A DNA stretch of 64,000 nt from Sphingomonas sp. YR710 (GCF_900101455.1 NZ_FMZJ01000009.1:1-64000), one strand, 5' to 3'. Shown: positions 9,704 through 18,903, counted from the stretch's first letter. Numbers and translations: made by a program. The notes: generated by a model from the sequence alone, not told the origin.

Positions 9704-11224
9704 ATGACTGTCGATCCCGAATTTGAAGAAGGCGCCGCCACGGTGCCTGCGATAAAGCGCGATATGGAGCAGTTGATCGCGTTCGCGCGGCAAGCCGATT
9801 ATCATGCCGATATCTTGTGGAACGATCCTTCATTACGGGCGAAAACCGCGGCGCTGCAGGCCGAACTCGACGCGCTCGAGCATATGCTCGGCCGGGCGAC
9901 ACACGGCGGCGATCATGCGGGCGGCGACCTTGCCGTGCTCGTCCGAATATCCGGATTTGAGCTGCGGCGGAGGGTGAACGAGCTGATCGTCGAGGCGCTT
10001 GGCCCATTCGGCCTGGCGCAGGAGTCGACCTATCATGATGGCTCGGGAACGGATGCCCGGACGGCCGCGATCGAAGCGCCCGGTGCGGCCTCGATCCTGG
10101 CGGTTCGCAACACGGCGGCGACCGAAGCCGCCGGAGTCGATCCCCACCTTTCTGGAGCCAGGGAAGATTCTTCCGAAGACGATGCGCGGCTCCGCGCCAG
10201 CATCGACCTCTTTACAGCCGCCGAATATGACGCGCCAAAGCGGGCCGTGCTGCTGGCCGACAATCGCGACAACTGGAATCGCATCGCTGCACAGGGTTGG
10301 CTGGGCATCGGCATTCCCGCGGAAGCGGGTGGCCATGGCGGTTCGCTGGCCGCAATGATGGTCGTTGCCGAACGGCTGGGAAAGGGGCTGGCGGTCGAAC
10401 CATTCACCGGCAGCATCGTTTATACCTCGCAGGTGCTTCAAGCCTTGCTCGACGCGCCCATCGCAGCGAAGCTGCTCGCGCCTGCGATCACCGGCGAGAC
10501 CAGGCTCGCCATGGCCTGCCACGAAGCCCCCGCCCGAGGTGGCCTGCGTTGGACCAGCGCGCGTGCGACGCCGGACAAGGCAGGTCATATTCTCAGTGGA
10601 AGCAAGGTCGCGGTCGCAGGTGGCGGCGCAGCAACCCACTATCTGGTTTCTGCCCGCACCGCGGGCGAGGTCTATGATCCGTTCGGCCATTCGCTGTTCC
10701 TGGTGCCGCGCGACGCGACAGGCCTCAAGGTCAGCGCGTGGCGGATGATCGACGGCAGCGACATGGCAACCGTCGAGCTGGATGGCGTGCGTGTCGCGGA
10801 CGAGGCGCTGTTGGGCAAGCCGGGAGCCGCGCTTGGTGCGCTGAGCGCGGGGATGGACGCCACGATCGTCGCCAGCGCGTTCGGCACCGTGGGAGCGATG
10901 GAGGCGGTGTTTATCGAGACCGCCGGGCAACTGCGCGAGCCGTTCGACAGCATGCTCGTGGAGCTGGCACGCTCGGCGGCCATGCTGGGGCTGGCCAGCC
11001 TGTTGCAACCCGATGCGCGTCGGCGCGCTTACGCGACCTCGGCGACCAAGGCGGTCGTCGCCCGGGCGAGCGGCGTGTTCTTCGGTCAGGTTCTCCGGTC
11101 GTGCGGGGACATAGGCGATATGGAAAGGGTGCGCCTCAGCCAGCTTTCCAGCTTCGCGGCCGCATCGAATGCACTGCGCGGCTCGCTCGATTTCCACTTG
11201 TCGCGAATGGCGATGTTCATGTGA
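9704..11224 (+). CDS. Chimeric acyl-CoA dehydrogenase-like protein
   Basis: 506 aa from the ATG at 9704 (a TTG at 9668 is also in frame). The order of parts is abnormal. Residues 1 to about 120 resemble the C-terminal helical domain of one acyl-CoA dehydrogenase (RRRVNELIVEALGPFGL). Residues from about 165 resemble the N-terminal and middle domains of another (WLGIGIPAEAGG, then HILSGSKVAVAGG). In the last part the usual RKQFG-type segment seems to be missing. So an in-frame fusion of two neighbouring ACAD genes by deletion is likely, and FAD binding or activity may be lost. Codon use is normal and the frame is intact, so it may still be made. It could be a decayed gene. Confidence 0.75.
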   Translation: MTVDPEFEEGAATVPAIKRDMEQLIAFARQADYHADILWNDPSLRAKTAALQAELDALEHMLGRATHGGDHAGGDLAVLVRISGFELRRRVNELIVEALGPFGLAQESTYHDGSGTDARTAAIEAPGAASILAVRNTAATEAAGVDPHLSGAREDSSEDDARLRASIDLFTAAEYDAPKRAVLLADNRDNWNRIAAQGWLGIGIPAEAGGHGGSLAAMMVVAERLGKGLAVEPFTGSIVYTSQVLQALLDAPIAAKLLAPAITGETRLAMACHEAPARGGLRWTSARATPDKAGHILSGSKVAVAGGGAATHYLVSARTAGEVYDPFGHSLFLVPRDATGLKVSAWRMIDGSDMATVELDGVRVADEALLGKPGAALGALSAGMDATIVASAFGTVGAMEAVFIETAGQLREPFDSMLVELARSAAMLGLASLLQPDARRRAYATSATKAVVARASGVFFGQVLRSCGDIGDMERVRLSQLSSFAAASNALRGSLDFHLSRMAMFM

Positions 11225-11283
11225 CCGGCGGGAAAGACCTTGCATGGTCCAGTTTCGGATCAAGCGTCGCGGAAAGACTCTAC

Positions 11284-11372
11284 AGCATCGAACGTAAAAT
11301 GTGCACTCAATGCCGTCATGCCGCGGCCAACGCAGGGATGACGAAAGTCCGTCAGATTTTACGCTCGATGCT
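11284..11372. repeat. Long inverted repeat between convergent genes
   Basis: AGCATCGAACGTAAAAT (11284-11300) pairs with 11356-11372 at 16 of 17 positions, with 55 nt between. Inside there is a second pair, CGTCAT and ATGACG. It lies between the convergent acyl-CoA dehydrogenase-like and GntR genes, so a bidirectional terminator or a REP-like intergenic repeat is the likely role. Confidence 0.6.
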
Positions 11373-11390
11373 CAAAACCATCCGCTCGGG

Positions 11391-12218
11391 TCAGCGCCAG
11401 GACACCGTTTGCTCGAGATAGGCCGGGTCGTTCACCAGTTCATACTGGATGAAATCCTGGATGTGCTCGTGCATAAGCTGCTCGGCCTGGGCAGCCCGCC
11501 CGTCGATGATCGCGCGTGCAATCATGTCATGGACATGCAGGAAATCATTTTCGAGATGTTTCGCATCACCAGCCATATGGTCGACTCGCAGGTCCTGTAA
11601 GGACCGCACAAGCAAGGTTATGACCGGATTTCCCGTCATGCTCATCAGCATCGCGTGAAATTCAAGCACCCGTTCCTGCGCTTCGGAGATCGCGAAGGCA
11701 GACGGTGGCAGCTTGCCCTCCATCGTCGTCTTCGAATGATCGAGATAATCCTTCAACGCCTGGATATGTTCAGGATCCTGCTGCTGGGCGATGAGCCGAG
11801 CCACAACCGGCTCCAGGATGAGGCGAGCCTCAAGCGTGTTCCGGTACGTCGCGCCCGATAGATGGAAATAGAGCGACGCCATGCGGCCGAAGTGCCAGCT
11901 GTCCGCCTCGGCAATCATCGGGCCACCGCCTGGACCGGGCCGGATAACCACGAGCCCCTGAACCTCGAGCATTCGCAGCGCTTCCCGCAAAGATGCGCGG
12001 CTAACGCGATATCGTTCGAGCAGTTTTGCCTCGGGCGGTAACATCGTTCCAGGCGGAAGACCCCGGCTATCCCGCACGATCTCCCTGGCAATCACCTCGG
12101 AGACCTTTTCCGTGCGGCGCATTTGCCCGGACGATCGCCGTCCGCTTTGGTCCTTGGCAGACGGCTTGCTCAATCCGGCGTCCCTCGACTTAGCAGTTGC
12201 TGAAGGGTCGTTCACCAT
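11391..12218 (-). CDS. GntR/FadR-family transcriptional regulator (2)
   Basis: About 275 aa. A polar N-terminal arm of about 40 residues precedes the winged helix (LLERYRVSRASLREALRMLEVQGLV), then an FCD domain with ARLILEPVVARL and the conserved His-containing helices (VLEFHAML, HVHDMIARAI, MHEHIQDF). The start is ATG 12218 after CAGGAG; a GTG lies one codon upstream. It is the second FCD regulator in the cluster, 200 bp downstream of the leftward MFS gene at 12422-13723 and convergent with the chimeric dehydrogenase. It probably responds to a pathway intermediate, but no ligand can be named. Confidence 0.9.
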   Translation of the reverse strand: MVNDPSATAKSRDAGLSKPSAKDQSGRRSSGQMRRTEKVSEVIAREIVRDSRGLPPGTMLPPEAKLLERYRVSRASLREALRMLEVQGLVVIRPGPGGGPMIAEADSWHFGRMASLYFHLSGATYRNTLEARLILEPVVARLIAQQQDPEHIQALKDYLDHSKTTMEGKLPPSAFAISEAQERVLEFHAMLMSMTGNPVITLLVRSLQDLRVDHMAGDAKHLENDFLHVHDMIARAIIDGRAAQAEQLMHEHIQDFIQYELVNDPAYLEQTVSWR

Positions 12219-12330
12219 CACTCCTGCTGTGGGTGCGTATCGCCCGCAGGGCGATCGGAAAGAGTGCCCGATATCGCCGACTTTTCATGGTGGGTCAATG
12301 ATAACTCAGGACCATCCTAACGCTTATAAC

Positions 12331-12350
12331 TGAAATCCAACATGGATTCA
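12331..12350. promoter_or_regulatory. Weak inverted repeat upstream of GntR (2)
   Basis: TGAAATCC and GGATTCA flank AACAT, an imperfect palindrome about 110 bp upstream of the regulator start. A nearby CCGAATTCA recurs at the far side of the MFS gene (13751-13785: TGAATTCA, GGAATTCA). It may be an operator; the evidence is only positional. Confidence 0.25.
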
Positions 12351-12421
12351 GTGACCGAATTCAATAGCGTCTAATCGGAACTCTGCAGGCAACACTTTAT
12401 CGTTCCGACTCCCCGCTCTTC

Positions 12422-13723
12422 TCAGTTCACGCGATCTTTCAGCGCAGTACGCAGCGCGATCACATAATGCCCGAACGACCATATAAGCATGACCGGCGTC
12501 ACAAGAAGCGCGTAGCGCAAGCTTTCCTTGCCGAAGGTTGGCTCCAGAAGCGTGCTGGCAAGGCCGATCAGATAGGGGCCGACGCCCGTGCCGAGCAACG
12601 ACGTGACAAGCAACGCGATCGCCACCGCGGTTGCCCGGCGATGCGGTTCGGCGAAGGATTGCACTGCCGTCATCGCAACGCTCGATCCGATGGCCCCGAA
12701 GAAGGTGTTGAGCGCTTTTAGCACGAGCACGATCCAGGCCTTCGGACTCAAGACCATCAGGAAGAACAGCGGCACGCAGATCGCGACCATCGCAGCGGGA
12801 AGCCAGAGCTCCCAACGCGCATCTCGGGGAAATAGCAAGGAGGCGAGCAGCCCGCCGAATATCGTGCCAACGACCGCGAAGGAGGCGGTGATGCCTCCGA
12901 TCCAGGCACCGACTTCGACCATTCCCATCCCGAAGCTGCGCATGAGGAAGGTCGGCGCCCATACCGAAAAGCCCTGCGTACCAACCAGTGCGATCGATAG
13001 CGCGAGCACCAGATGCGTGAAGGATGACCGGCGCAGCAGTGTACTCACCGATCGAAGCGGGCTTTCGACGCTTTCTTTATGCAGGGCCGGGCGCGGTGGC
13101 TCTTTCAACGTGAAATATGTCAGCAGCGCTAGCGGCAGGCCCATAAGACCGACGATCTGCATCGCGGCGCGCCAGCCAAGATGCTGGCCGAGCGCCCCAA
13201 TCAGCGCCATTCCTCCGGCGACGCCCACCGCGGCGCCGGCGTTGAAAAGGCCGATGCCGAGCGCACGCTTCTCGCGCGGAAAGATATCCCCGATCAGCGA
13301 ATGCGCAGGCGGATGGCATCCGGCCTCACCGACCCCCACGCCCATGCGCGCCACGAAAAGCTGACCATAGCTCATCGCGAGACCGCTTAGCGACGTCATT
13401 GCGCTCCACAATGCGAGACAGACCGAAATGAGCTTCACGCGCGAATAGCGATCGGCGATCCAGGCCAGCGGAATGCCGAGAATGACGTTGAACAACGCGA
13501 AGGCAAATCCCGATACGACGCCTAGCTGTGCATCGGTGAGATGAAGGTCGTGCTTGATCAGCTCCATCAGGATCGAGAGTCCGATGCGGTCCATATAAGC
13601 GAAGCAATTGATCATGCCGAGTATTAACAGCGCATACCAACCCGCGCCGGTAATCTTGGCAACGGGCGCCTTTTGCGGTCGACCGACGCCTTCTCCTTCC
13701 TTTGCGCTCGACGTCTGCAACAT
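12422..13723 (-). CDS. Spinster-type MFS transporter
   Basis: 433 aa with about twelve membrane segments. The N-terminal half has CFAYMDRIGLSILMELIKHDL and WIADRYSRVKLIS, like the spinster/hexuronate-type MFS proteins frequent beside TonB receptors in sphingomonads. VGVGEAGCHPPAHSLI is a conserved helix-4 feature of this subfamily. The ATG at 13723 follows GGGAGTAGGA. It is on the same strand as the receptor at 13933-16329 and a terminator hairpin lies between them, so it is probably transcribed separately. It likely moves the imported substrate through the inner membrane. Confidence 0.9.
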   Translation of the reverse strand: MLQTSSAKEGEGVGRPQKAPVAKITGAGWYALLILGMINCFAYMDRIGLSILMELIKHDLHLTDAQLGVVSGFAFALFNVILGIPLAWIADRYSRVKLISVCLALWSAMTSLSGLAMSYGQLFVARMGVGVGEAGCHPPAHSLIGDIFPREKRALGIGLFNAGAAVGVAGGMALIGALGQHLGWRAAMQIVGLMGLPLALLTYFTLKEPPRPALHKESVESPLRSVSTLLRRSSFTHLVLALSIALVGTQGFSVWAPTFLMRSFGMGMVEVGAWIGGITASFAVVGTIFGGLLASLLFPRDARWELWLPAAMVAICVPLFFLMVLSPKAWIVLVLKALNTFFGAIGSSVAMTAVQSFAEPHRRATAVAIALLVTSLLGTGVGPYLIGLASTLLEPTFGKESLRYALLVTPVMLIWSFGHYVIALRTALKDRVN

Positions 13724-13878
13724 TTCCTACTCCCTCAGTCGATCGCTTGTTCTGAATTCAGCATACACACGCACAATCCGGAATTCATAGCACGGATCAA
13801 ATGGTTCGATCGCGGCGAACGATGCGATCAAGAGCTGAGAGCGCGGCGGTCAGGCCACCGTTTCAATGATAAAATCGG

Positions 13879-13915
13879 CAGGGCCGGGCCGCGACGGAAT
13901 CGCAGCCCGGCCCTG
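13879..13915 (-). terminator. Terminator of TonB receptor B
   Basis: CAGGGCCGGGC (13879-13889) and GCCCGGCCCTG (13905-13915) form a perfect 11-bp stem with a 15-nt loop, 18 bp after the receptor's stop codon. On the minus strand the stem is followed by CCGATTTTATC, a short T-run typical of a weak intrinsic terminator. Confidence 0.75.
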
Positions 13916-13932
13916 TTCTCGTTTGACTTGCC

Positions 13933-16329
13933 TCACTCGCCGAAACGGAACCGGGCACGCACTCCGTAGGTCCGCGGACGCCCGACATAGCGGGCGTTGT
14001 AACCGAGCTGGTTGATCAGCGCGACGATGACCCCCTGGGTGAACTGGTTCGTCACGTTCGCGGCGAACAGGGATATGTCGACCGGCCGCTTGGCGACATT
14101 GCGCCAATCCAGGTTGAGATCGAGCTGCTTGACCGGGGTTGAACCGATCGTCGTCACCGAGGATGCATTGCTCGTGTAAGACGAGTTGTAGCGATATGCC
14201 GCAGAGAGTTCGACCACGCCCACGCTCTCGTCGACCGGCAGGGTAAATGTGCCGCCGATGTTGACGCCCCATTTCGGCGTGTACGGAAGCGGATCGCCCG
14301 CCACTGCCGAAGGAAGAACGATATTGTAGCCCGGGAAGGTCGCGGGCAGAGAGATCGTATTCAGCTTGCTGTTGATATAGGCCAAAGACCCGTTGACCCG
14401 GAACAACCGAGCGAACCGCAACGTGCCATCGAATTCGACGCCATAGATCCGCGCCTTGCCGGCGTTGAGGATCGAGGAAGCGTTCTGCCCCGTGACCGAA
14501 TTCTGCAACCCGACCGAGAGCTGCGCCTTCGAGAGGTCAGAGTAGAAGCCTGCCAGATTGAGGTTACCCGAAACCGGCCCGCGTAGCGTCAGCTTCGTGC
14601 CGGCCTCGTAGTTGTCGACCTTCTCCGGGCCGAACACAGGCGACCCGGCAACCGCGAATGGCGTGACGGCGCCCTGGCGATATCCCCGCGAATAGGTTCC
14701 GTAGAACATCATGTCTTCGTTCGGGCTATAGGCCAGGTTCAGCGTCCATGTCGGCTTCTTGTCCGATGTCCGCGCCGAGAAGGTGCAACCTGGCGGCGTG
14801 AAGCTCACGCCGCAGCTCGTGACGGTCGGATTGACGAAGGCTCCGGTTGGCGAAACATACGTGAGGATGAAGCCGGTCGATTCACCCCGCGAGCGATCGT
14901 AGGTGTAACGGACGCCACCAGTCAGCTTCAGTTTCGGGGTCAGCGCGTAGGTCGCCTGAGCATAGGCCGCCATGTTGGTGAATGCGATCGAGCCATATTG
15001 CGGGGCGGCCCGCCCGCTCCTGCACAGCGAATTTTCGATCGTGGTGAAGCCGCTGATGAGGCACACGGCACCGACCGACGGCGACGTCGATGCGACCCGA
15101 CTGCCGGGCGTGCTGTGCTCGAAGTACAGCCCCGCCTGATAGATCAGCCTGCTGTCCGAATTGCGGCCCTGGAGCTGCAATTCTTCGGTGAAGTTGTTCT
15201 GGTCGTTGGTATGGACGCCTTCCGGATGGAAGATTGCGCCGGTGGCGATATAGGCGTTGAGCGCGGGAACCAGGAAATTCGTCGAATAGGCCTGTTGCCG
15301 GACATCCTGGATATAGGTCGAATAGGACAGAATGTTCTTGATCGTGATGGTGTCGCTGGCTGCCAGCTTCGTCGTGTTGATGACCTGGAACTGCTTGGTG
15401 ATCGCCTCCGGATTGTTGAGGTCCTGCTCGATCTGATATTTATCGCCGCTGGCGAGATAGCGCGCGATCTGTGGCTGCGCTTGCGTACTGAAGCCGATCC
15501 CCGGCGTGGGATTGGCCTGGAAAATCTGACCAGGGCTGCCATTGTTGTGCGAATGCAGATAGCTGACGATCGTGTAGTTTTCGAGATCGGGGGTCACATC
15601 GAGCACGAGACTACCCCGCACCGCGATATAATCGGTGTTGGCGAACTGGTGTGGCCCGATCCCCGAAACATTGTGCAGGAAGCCGTTAGCCTTCTGATAA
15701 TCCGCGCCAATTCGCAGCCGCGCCCATGACGCGACCGGCACGTTGATCACGCCCTGCAACCGTCGCATATTGTAGTTGCCGTAGCTGCCCTCGACATACC
15801 CTTCGAGCTTGCCTGTCGGCTTGCGCGGCGTCAGGATCACCGCGCCGCCGGTCGTGTTGCGGCCGAACAAGGTTCCCTGCGGCCCCTTCAGAACCTGCAC
15901 GTTCTGCAGATCGAAGAGGGTGCCTGGGCCCGCCCCGTCGCCGCCCGATACCGACGCGGCACCGCCCCGTGGGGACACGACCTCGCCGAAATAGGTACCG
16001 ACAGTGGCCGACGTACGCTGAAGCTGCGAGAAACCGCGGATCGAGAAGCTCGCCTGCTCCGGCGAAAAGCGCGACTGGACGTTAAGACCGGGAACCACAC
16101 GTGTGAGGTCCTCCGACGAGGTGATGTTCGCTTTGGTCAGCTGATCCTGGCTGACGACCGAGATCGAGATCGGCACGTCCTGCAGACGCTCCTCGACACG
16201 TCGCGCCGTCACGATGATGGTCTCTGCTGACGCGGATCCGTTGGCGGACTGCGCGAACGCCGGCGCATCTGCCAAGAACTGAATCGACGCTGTTGCGAGC
16301 AGCGCAACACGCAAATGAATGCTTTTCAT
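13933..16329 (-). CDS. TonB-dependent receptor without STN domain (copy B)
   Basis: 798 aa from the ATG at 16329, preceded by AGGGGAG. The signal peptide runs to about APAFAQ. The plug begins ETIIVTARRVEERLQDVP and has the characteristic LKGPQGTLFGRNTTGGAV. The barrel ends RFRFGE. Plug and barrel are strongly similar to the receptor at 1114-3822, including the VSPRGG and GDGAGPG loop, so the two are paralogues. This one lacks the STN domain and so should not signal. It lies downstream of the ferredoxin, P450 and SDR genes on the same strand, separated by an AT-rich gap that probably holds its own promoter. Confidence 0.93.
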   Translation of the reverse strand: MKSIHLRVALLATASIQFLADAPAFAQSANGSASAETIIVTARRVEERLQDVPISISVVSQDQLTKANITSSEDLTRVVPGLNVQSRFSPEQASFSIRGFSQLQRTSATVGTYFGEVVSPRGGAASVSGGDGAGPGTLFDLQNVQVLKGPQGTLFGRNTTGGAVILTPRKPTGKLEGYVEGSYGNYNMRRLQGVINVPVASWARLRIGADYQKANGFLHNVSGIGPHQFANTDYIAVRGSLVLDVTPDLENYTIVSYLHSHNNGSPGQIFQANPTPGIGFSTQAQPQIARYLASGDKYQIEQDLNNPEAITKQFQVINTTKLAASDTITIKNILSYSTYIQDVRQQAYSTNFLVPALNAYIATGAIFHPEGVHTNDQNNFTEELQLQGRNSDSRLIYQAGLYFEHSTPGSRVASTSPSVGAVCLISGFTTIENSLCRSGRAAPQYGSIAFTNMAAYAQATYALTPKLKLTGGVRYTYDRSRGESTGFILTYVSPTGAFVNPTVTSCGVSFTPPGCTFSARTSDKKPTWTLNLAYSPNEDMMFYGTYSRGYRQGAVTPFAVAGSPVFGPEKVDNYEAGTKLTLRGPVSGNLNLAGFYSDLSKAQLSVGLQNSVTGQNASSILNAGKARIYGVEFDGTLRFARLFRVNGSLAYINSKLNTISLPATFPGYNIVLPSAVAGDPLPYTPKWGVNIGGTFTLPVDESVGVVELSAAYRYNSSYTSNASSVTTIGSTPVKQLDLNLDWRNVAKRPVDISLFAANVTNQFTQGVIVALINQLGYNARYVGRPRTYGVRARFRFGE

Positions 16330-16377
16330 GGTTCCATCTCTCCCCTGAATATTAAATAGATGATGCTCTCGCGGCAT

Positions 16378-16473
16378 TCATGCTTATATTTTTTATTATT
16401 ATCTTATTTTATTTAGGATAAGTCCTAAATTTGACACTAATAATATTAAAGTTCGGTGTTAATTATTATTAAT
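16378..16473. promoter_or_regulatory. AT-rich gap with 8-bp-arm palindrome
   Basis: This 96-bp gap between the ferredoxin and receptor B is almost entirely A and T in a GC-rich surrounding. It contains ATTTAGGA and TCCTAAAT around TAAG (16411-16430), a perfect palindrome. It is the likely promoter/operator of receptor B and may also end the ferredoxin transcript. Confidence 0.5.
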
Positions 16474-16794
16474 TTAGCGATATTGCTTTTCTGGCATTCT
16501 CACCACCAAGCCATCCAATTTTTCGTTCATTTCAATCTGACAGGACAATCTGGCATTGGGATCTTCTTCATCGACATATTCAAGTAGAGCCAGCTCGTCC
16601 GCATGTGGCTTATCCATCTTCGCCGACCAGTCGGCATCGACATAGATGCGGCACGTGCCACACGTCGCGCTGCCACCGCATTCGGCGAGAAGGCCCGGAA
16701 CACCGTTCTTCACCGCGTTCTCCATGATCGACCAGCCACATGTGGCATCGATCATGTGCGGCGTCCCGTCGCTTTCGATGTAGGTGATCTTCAA
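16474..16794 (-). CDS. [2Fe-2S] ferredoxin, adrenodoxin type
   Basis: 106 aa, typical for the class. The cluster ligands are Cys39, Cys45, Cys48 and Cys85, spaced C-x5-C-x2-C-x36-C. It carries electrons from a ferredoxin reductase to a P450. The adjacent upstream gene is a P450 with a 28-bp gap, so the two should be co-expressed. No ferredoxin reductase is in the window, so one encoded elsewhere must be borrowed. A long AT-rich gap follows. It could also serve the second P450 at 5732-6943. Confidence 0.95.
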   Translation of the reverse strand: MKITYIESDGTPHMIDATCGWSIMENAVKNGVPGLLAECGGSATCGTCRIYVDADWSAKMDKPHADELALLEYVDEEDPNARLSCQIEMNEKLDGLVVRMPEKQYR

Positions 16795-16822
16795 GGCTCG
16801 ATTACCTCTGGCAAAAATTCGG

Positions 16823-18112
16823 TCAGGCCGCGGCAGTGAATGCGAGGTTGAGTTCCCTCAACCCGCGCACGATGTAACTCGGGGCATAATGGTAGGTCCG
16901 GCTTCCGGGCGGGCCATGCTGGGCCTCGTCGATCCGGATGTTCGACATGCGATCGAACATCCGCTCAAGGGTGACCTTCAATTCTGCGCGCGCCAGGGGT
17001 GCTCCGATGCAGGAGTGGATGCCCCTTCCGAAAGCGAGATGATCGCGCGCATTCTTGCGGTCGACCTGAAAGGCATTGGGATCTTCAAACTTGCGGGGAT
17101 CGCGATTCATCGCGGCGATGCACATCATCACCGGCGTGCCGGGCTTCAACTCGACACCACCGACGGTTGCGTGAACCTTGGCGAGACGAAACCCGCTCTT
17201 GACTGCACTTTCCATCCGCAGGGTCTCTTCGGCGAAATTGGGGATCAGCGACCGCTCGGCGCGCAGCCGTTCCTGCAATGCCTGGTCCTCGCCCAGGAAA
17301 TGCAACATCGCAGCCGCCACCCGCACCGTCGCCTCCTGACCGGCGGCGAAGAGGAATGCCGAAAGTTGGGCGACATCCGCCACCGGAGGGAGGGTGCCGT
17401 CGGGATATTTGGACAAAGCGAGATCGGTAAGCACATCCTTGCGCGGATTGCTGCGCCGATCCTCGATATACCGGACGAAATGCCCCTCGATCTTGGGCAT
17501 CGGATTATCCTCCGGCGGCGGGACGCCGTCGAGCGAACCCGTCCGCATCCCCGAACTCGAAAATATCGCGCGAAACGCCTTGTGGTCGTCTTCGGGCACG
17601 CCAAGCAGATCGGCGATCACCAGGGTCGCAAACGGCAAGGCGAATTGCGAAATAACCTCGACCTTCCCGTCATCGATGAACTCATCGATCAGGCCATCCG
17701 CCAATTCCCACATGAACTTCTCGTTTTCCACGAGCCGTTTTGGCGAAAACAATCCCTTGAGCAGCGATCTCAGTCGGGTGTGATTGGGCGGATCGAAGGT
17801 AGAGATCATCCGGAAGATCATGTTGCCACCACGATGGCTCTCGATCAGGTCGGTGATGTCATCGCCTTCCGGCGTAAACGGCAACAAATTCGGTCCATAC
17901 GCCGCATTGTAGGAAGAAAAGCGCTCCTCATTTCGGAAGATCGAGAGACCTTCATCATACCCCGTGACGGCCGCGACACCGCGCTGCGGCAGGCCCGCCA
18001 CCGGCCCCTGGCTCCGAAGATATTCGAAATATGGGTGCGGATCATCGGGCAGGGATCTGTCGCTGAAGTAATCGACTTCCTCGAATCGTTTCATCTTCAG
18101 CTCCGAACCCAT
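16823..18112 (-). CDS. Cytochrome P450 (copy B)
   Basis: About 429 aa. The heme loop is FGRGIHSCIG, with the Cys at 368 from the ATG at 18112. The K-helix is EETLRME. The I-helix is FLFAAGQEATVRV, where AGQEAT replaces the usual AGxDT but keeps the Thr. The ATG at 18112 follows GGAAGAG. The frame also extends to a GTG at 18175 that overlaps the upstream SDR stop as GTGA, which would mean translational coupling. It is followed by the ferredoxin. P450 B, SDR B and receptor B mirror P450 A, SDR A and receptor A. It probably hydroxylates the substrate. Confidence 0.92.
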   Translation of the reverse strand: MGSELKMKRFEEVDYFSDRSLPDDPHPYFEYLRSQGPVAGLPQRGVAAVTGYDEGLSIFRNEERFSSYNAAYGPNLLPFTPEGDDITDLIESHRGGNMIFRMISTFDPPNHTRLRSLLKGLFSPKRLVENEKFMWELADGLIDEFIDDGKVEVISQFALPFATLVIADLLGVPEDDHKAFRAIFSSSGMRTGSLDGVPPPEDNPMPKIEGHFVRYIEDRRSNPRKDVLTDLALSKYPDGTLPPVADVAQLSAFLFAAGQEATVRVAAAMLHFLGEDQALQERLRAERSLIPNFAEETLRMESAVKSGFRLAKVHATVGGVELKPGTPVMMCIAAMNRDPRKFEDPNAFQVDRKNARDHLAFGRGIHSCIGAPLARAELKVTLERMFDRMSNIRIDEAQHGPPGSRTYHYAPSYIVRGLRELNLAFTAAA

Positions 18113-18171
18113 GACCACTTTCTCTTCCCGTTCAGTATCTTTCGAAACGCGCTCTTTCACGGAGCGAGCGT

Positions 18172-18903
18172 TCACGCGAGTCTTGCCGTCCAGCCGCCGT
18201 CGACGGGGATCACCGCACCACTCACATAGGAAGCCCGATCCGAAGCCAGGAACGCGGCGACCTCGGCAACCTCCTCGGGGCGACCGGCCCGCTTGAGCGT
18301 CGCCTTCTCGATGCCGAATCCGCCCGCCGTCGCGCCCATCCCCTCGGTCACGATCGCACCCGGACAGATTGCATTGACCCGGATACCCTGCGGTCCATAT
18401 TCGATCGCGGCCGTCTTTGTCGCACCGATGACGCCGTGCTTGGCCGCCACATAGACCCCGGTCCTCGCGAAGCCGTTCATCCCGCCCGTCGACGACCAGT
18501 TGATGATGGAACCGCCGCCACTGCGCAACATTGCGCGGGCACCATGCTTGATCCCGAACAGAACGCCGCGAATGTTGACATCCATGGTGACATTGTAATC
18601 TTCCTCGGTCATCTCGTCGATGAGCTGCGGCCTACTGATGCCGGCGACGTTCAACATCACGTCGACCCGACCGAACGTGTCGAGCGCGGCAGCGATCATC
18701 GCCTCGATATCGGCTTCGCGGGTTACGTCGCAATGGACCGCCAATACGTCGGAACCAACCTCGGCCGCCGTGGTCTTTTCCGCGCCGCTGATGTCGGCAG
18801 CGACCACCTTCGCACCTTCACGGACGAAGATTCTTACCGCAGCCTTGGCCATACCCGAGCCCGCGCCGGTGATTACGGCAACTTTGCCTTCCAGCAGCCC
18901 CAT
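18172..18903 (-). CDS. Short-chain dehydrogenase/reductase (copy B)
   Basis: Classical SDR, 243 aa from the ATG at 18903 (GGGAGAGACG just upstream). It has NVAG, a Ser in NWSSTGG, YVAAK as the Tyr-x3-Lys pair, and a C-terminal PVDGGW. The glycine motif reads TGAGSGMA, so the third glycine is alanine; this can still bind NAD(P) but is unusual. It is similar throughout to the SDR at 4097-4837. It is first in the unit SDR-P450-ferredoxin, and its stop overlaps a possible GTG start of the P450. It probably oxidises the alcohol made by that P450. Confidence 0.9.
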   Translation of the reverse strand: MGLLEGKVAVITGAGSGMAKAAVRIFVREGAKVVAADISGAEKTTAAEVGSDVLAVHCDVTREADIEAMIAAALDTFGRVDVMLNVAGISRPQLIDEMTEEDYNVTMDVNIRGVLFGIKHGARAMLRSGGGSIINWSSTGGMNGFARTGVYVAAKHGVIGATKTAAIEYGPQGIRVNAICPGAIVTEGMGATAGGFGIEKATLKRAGRPEEVAEVAAFLASDRASYVSGAVIPVDGGWTARLA

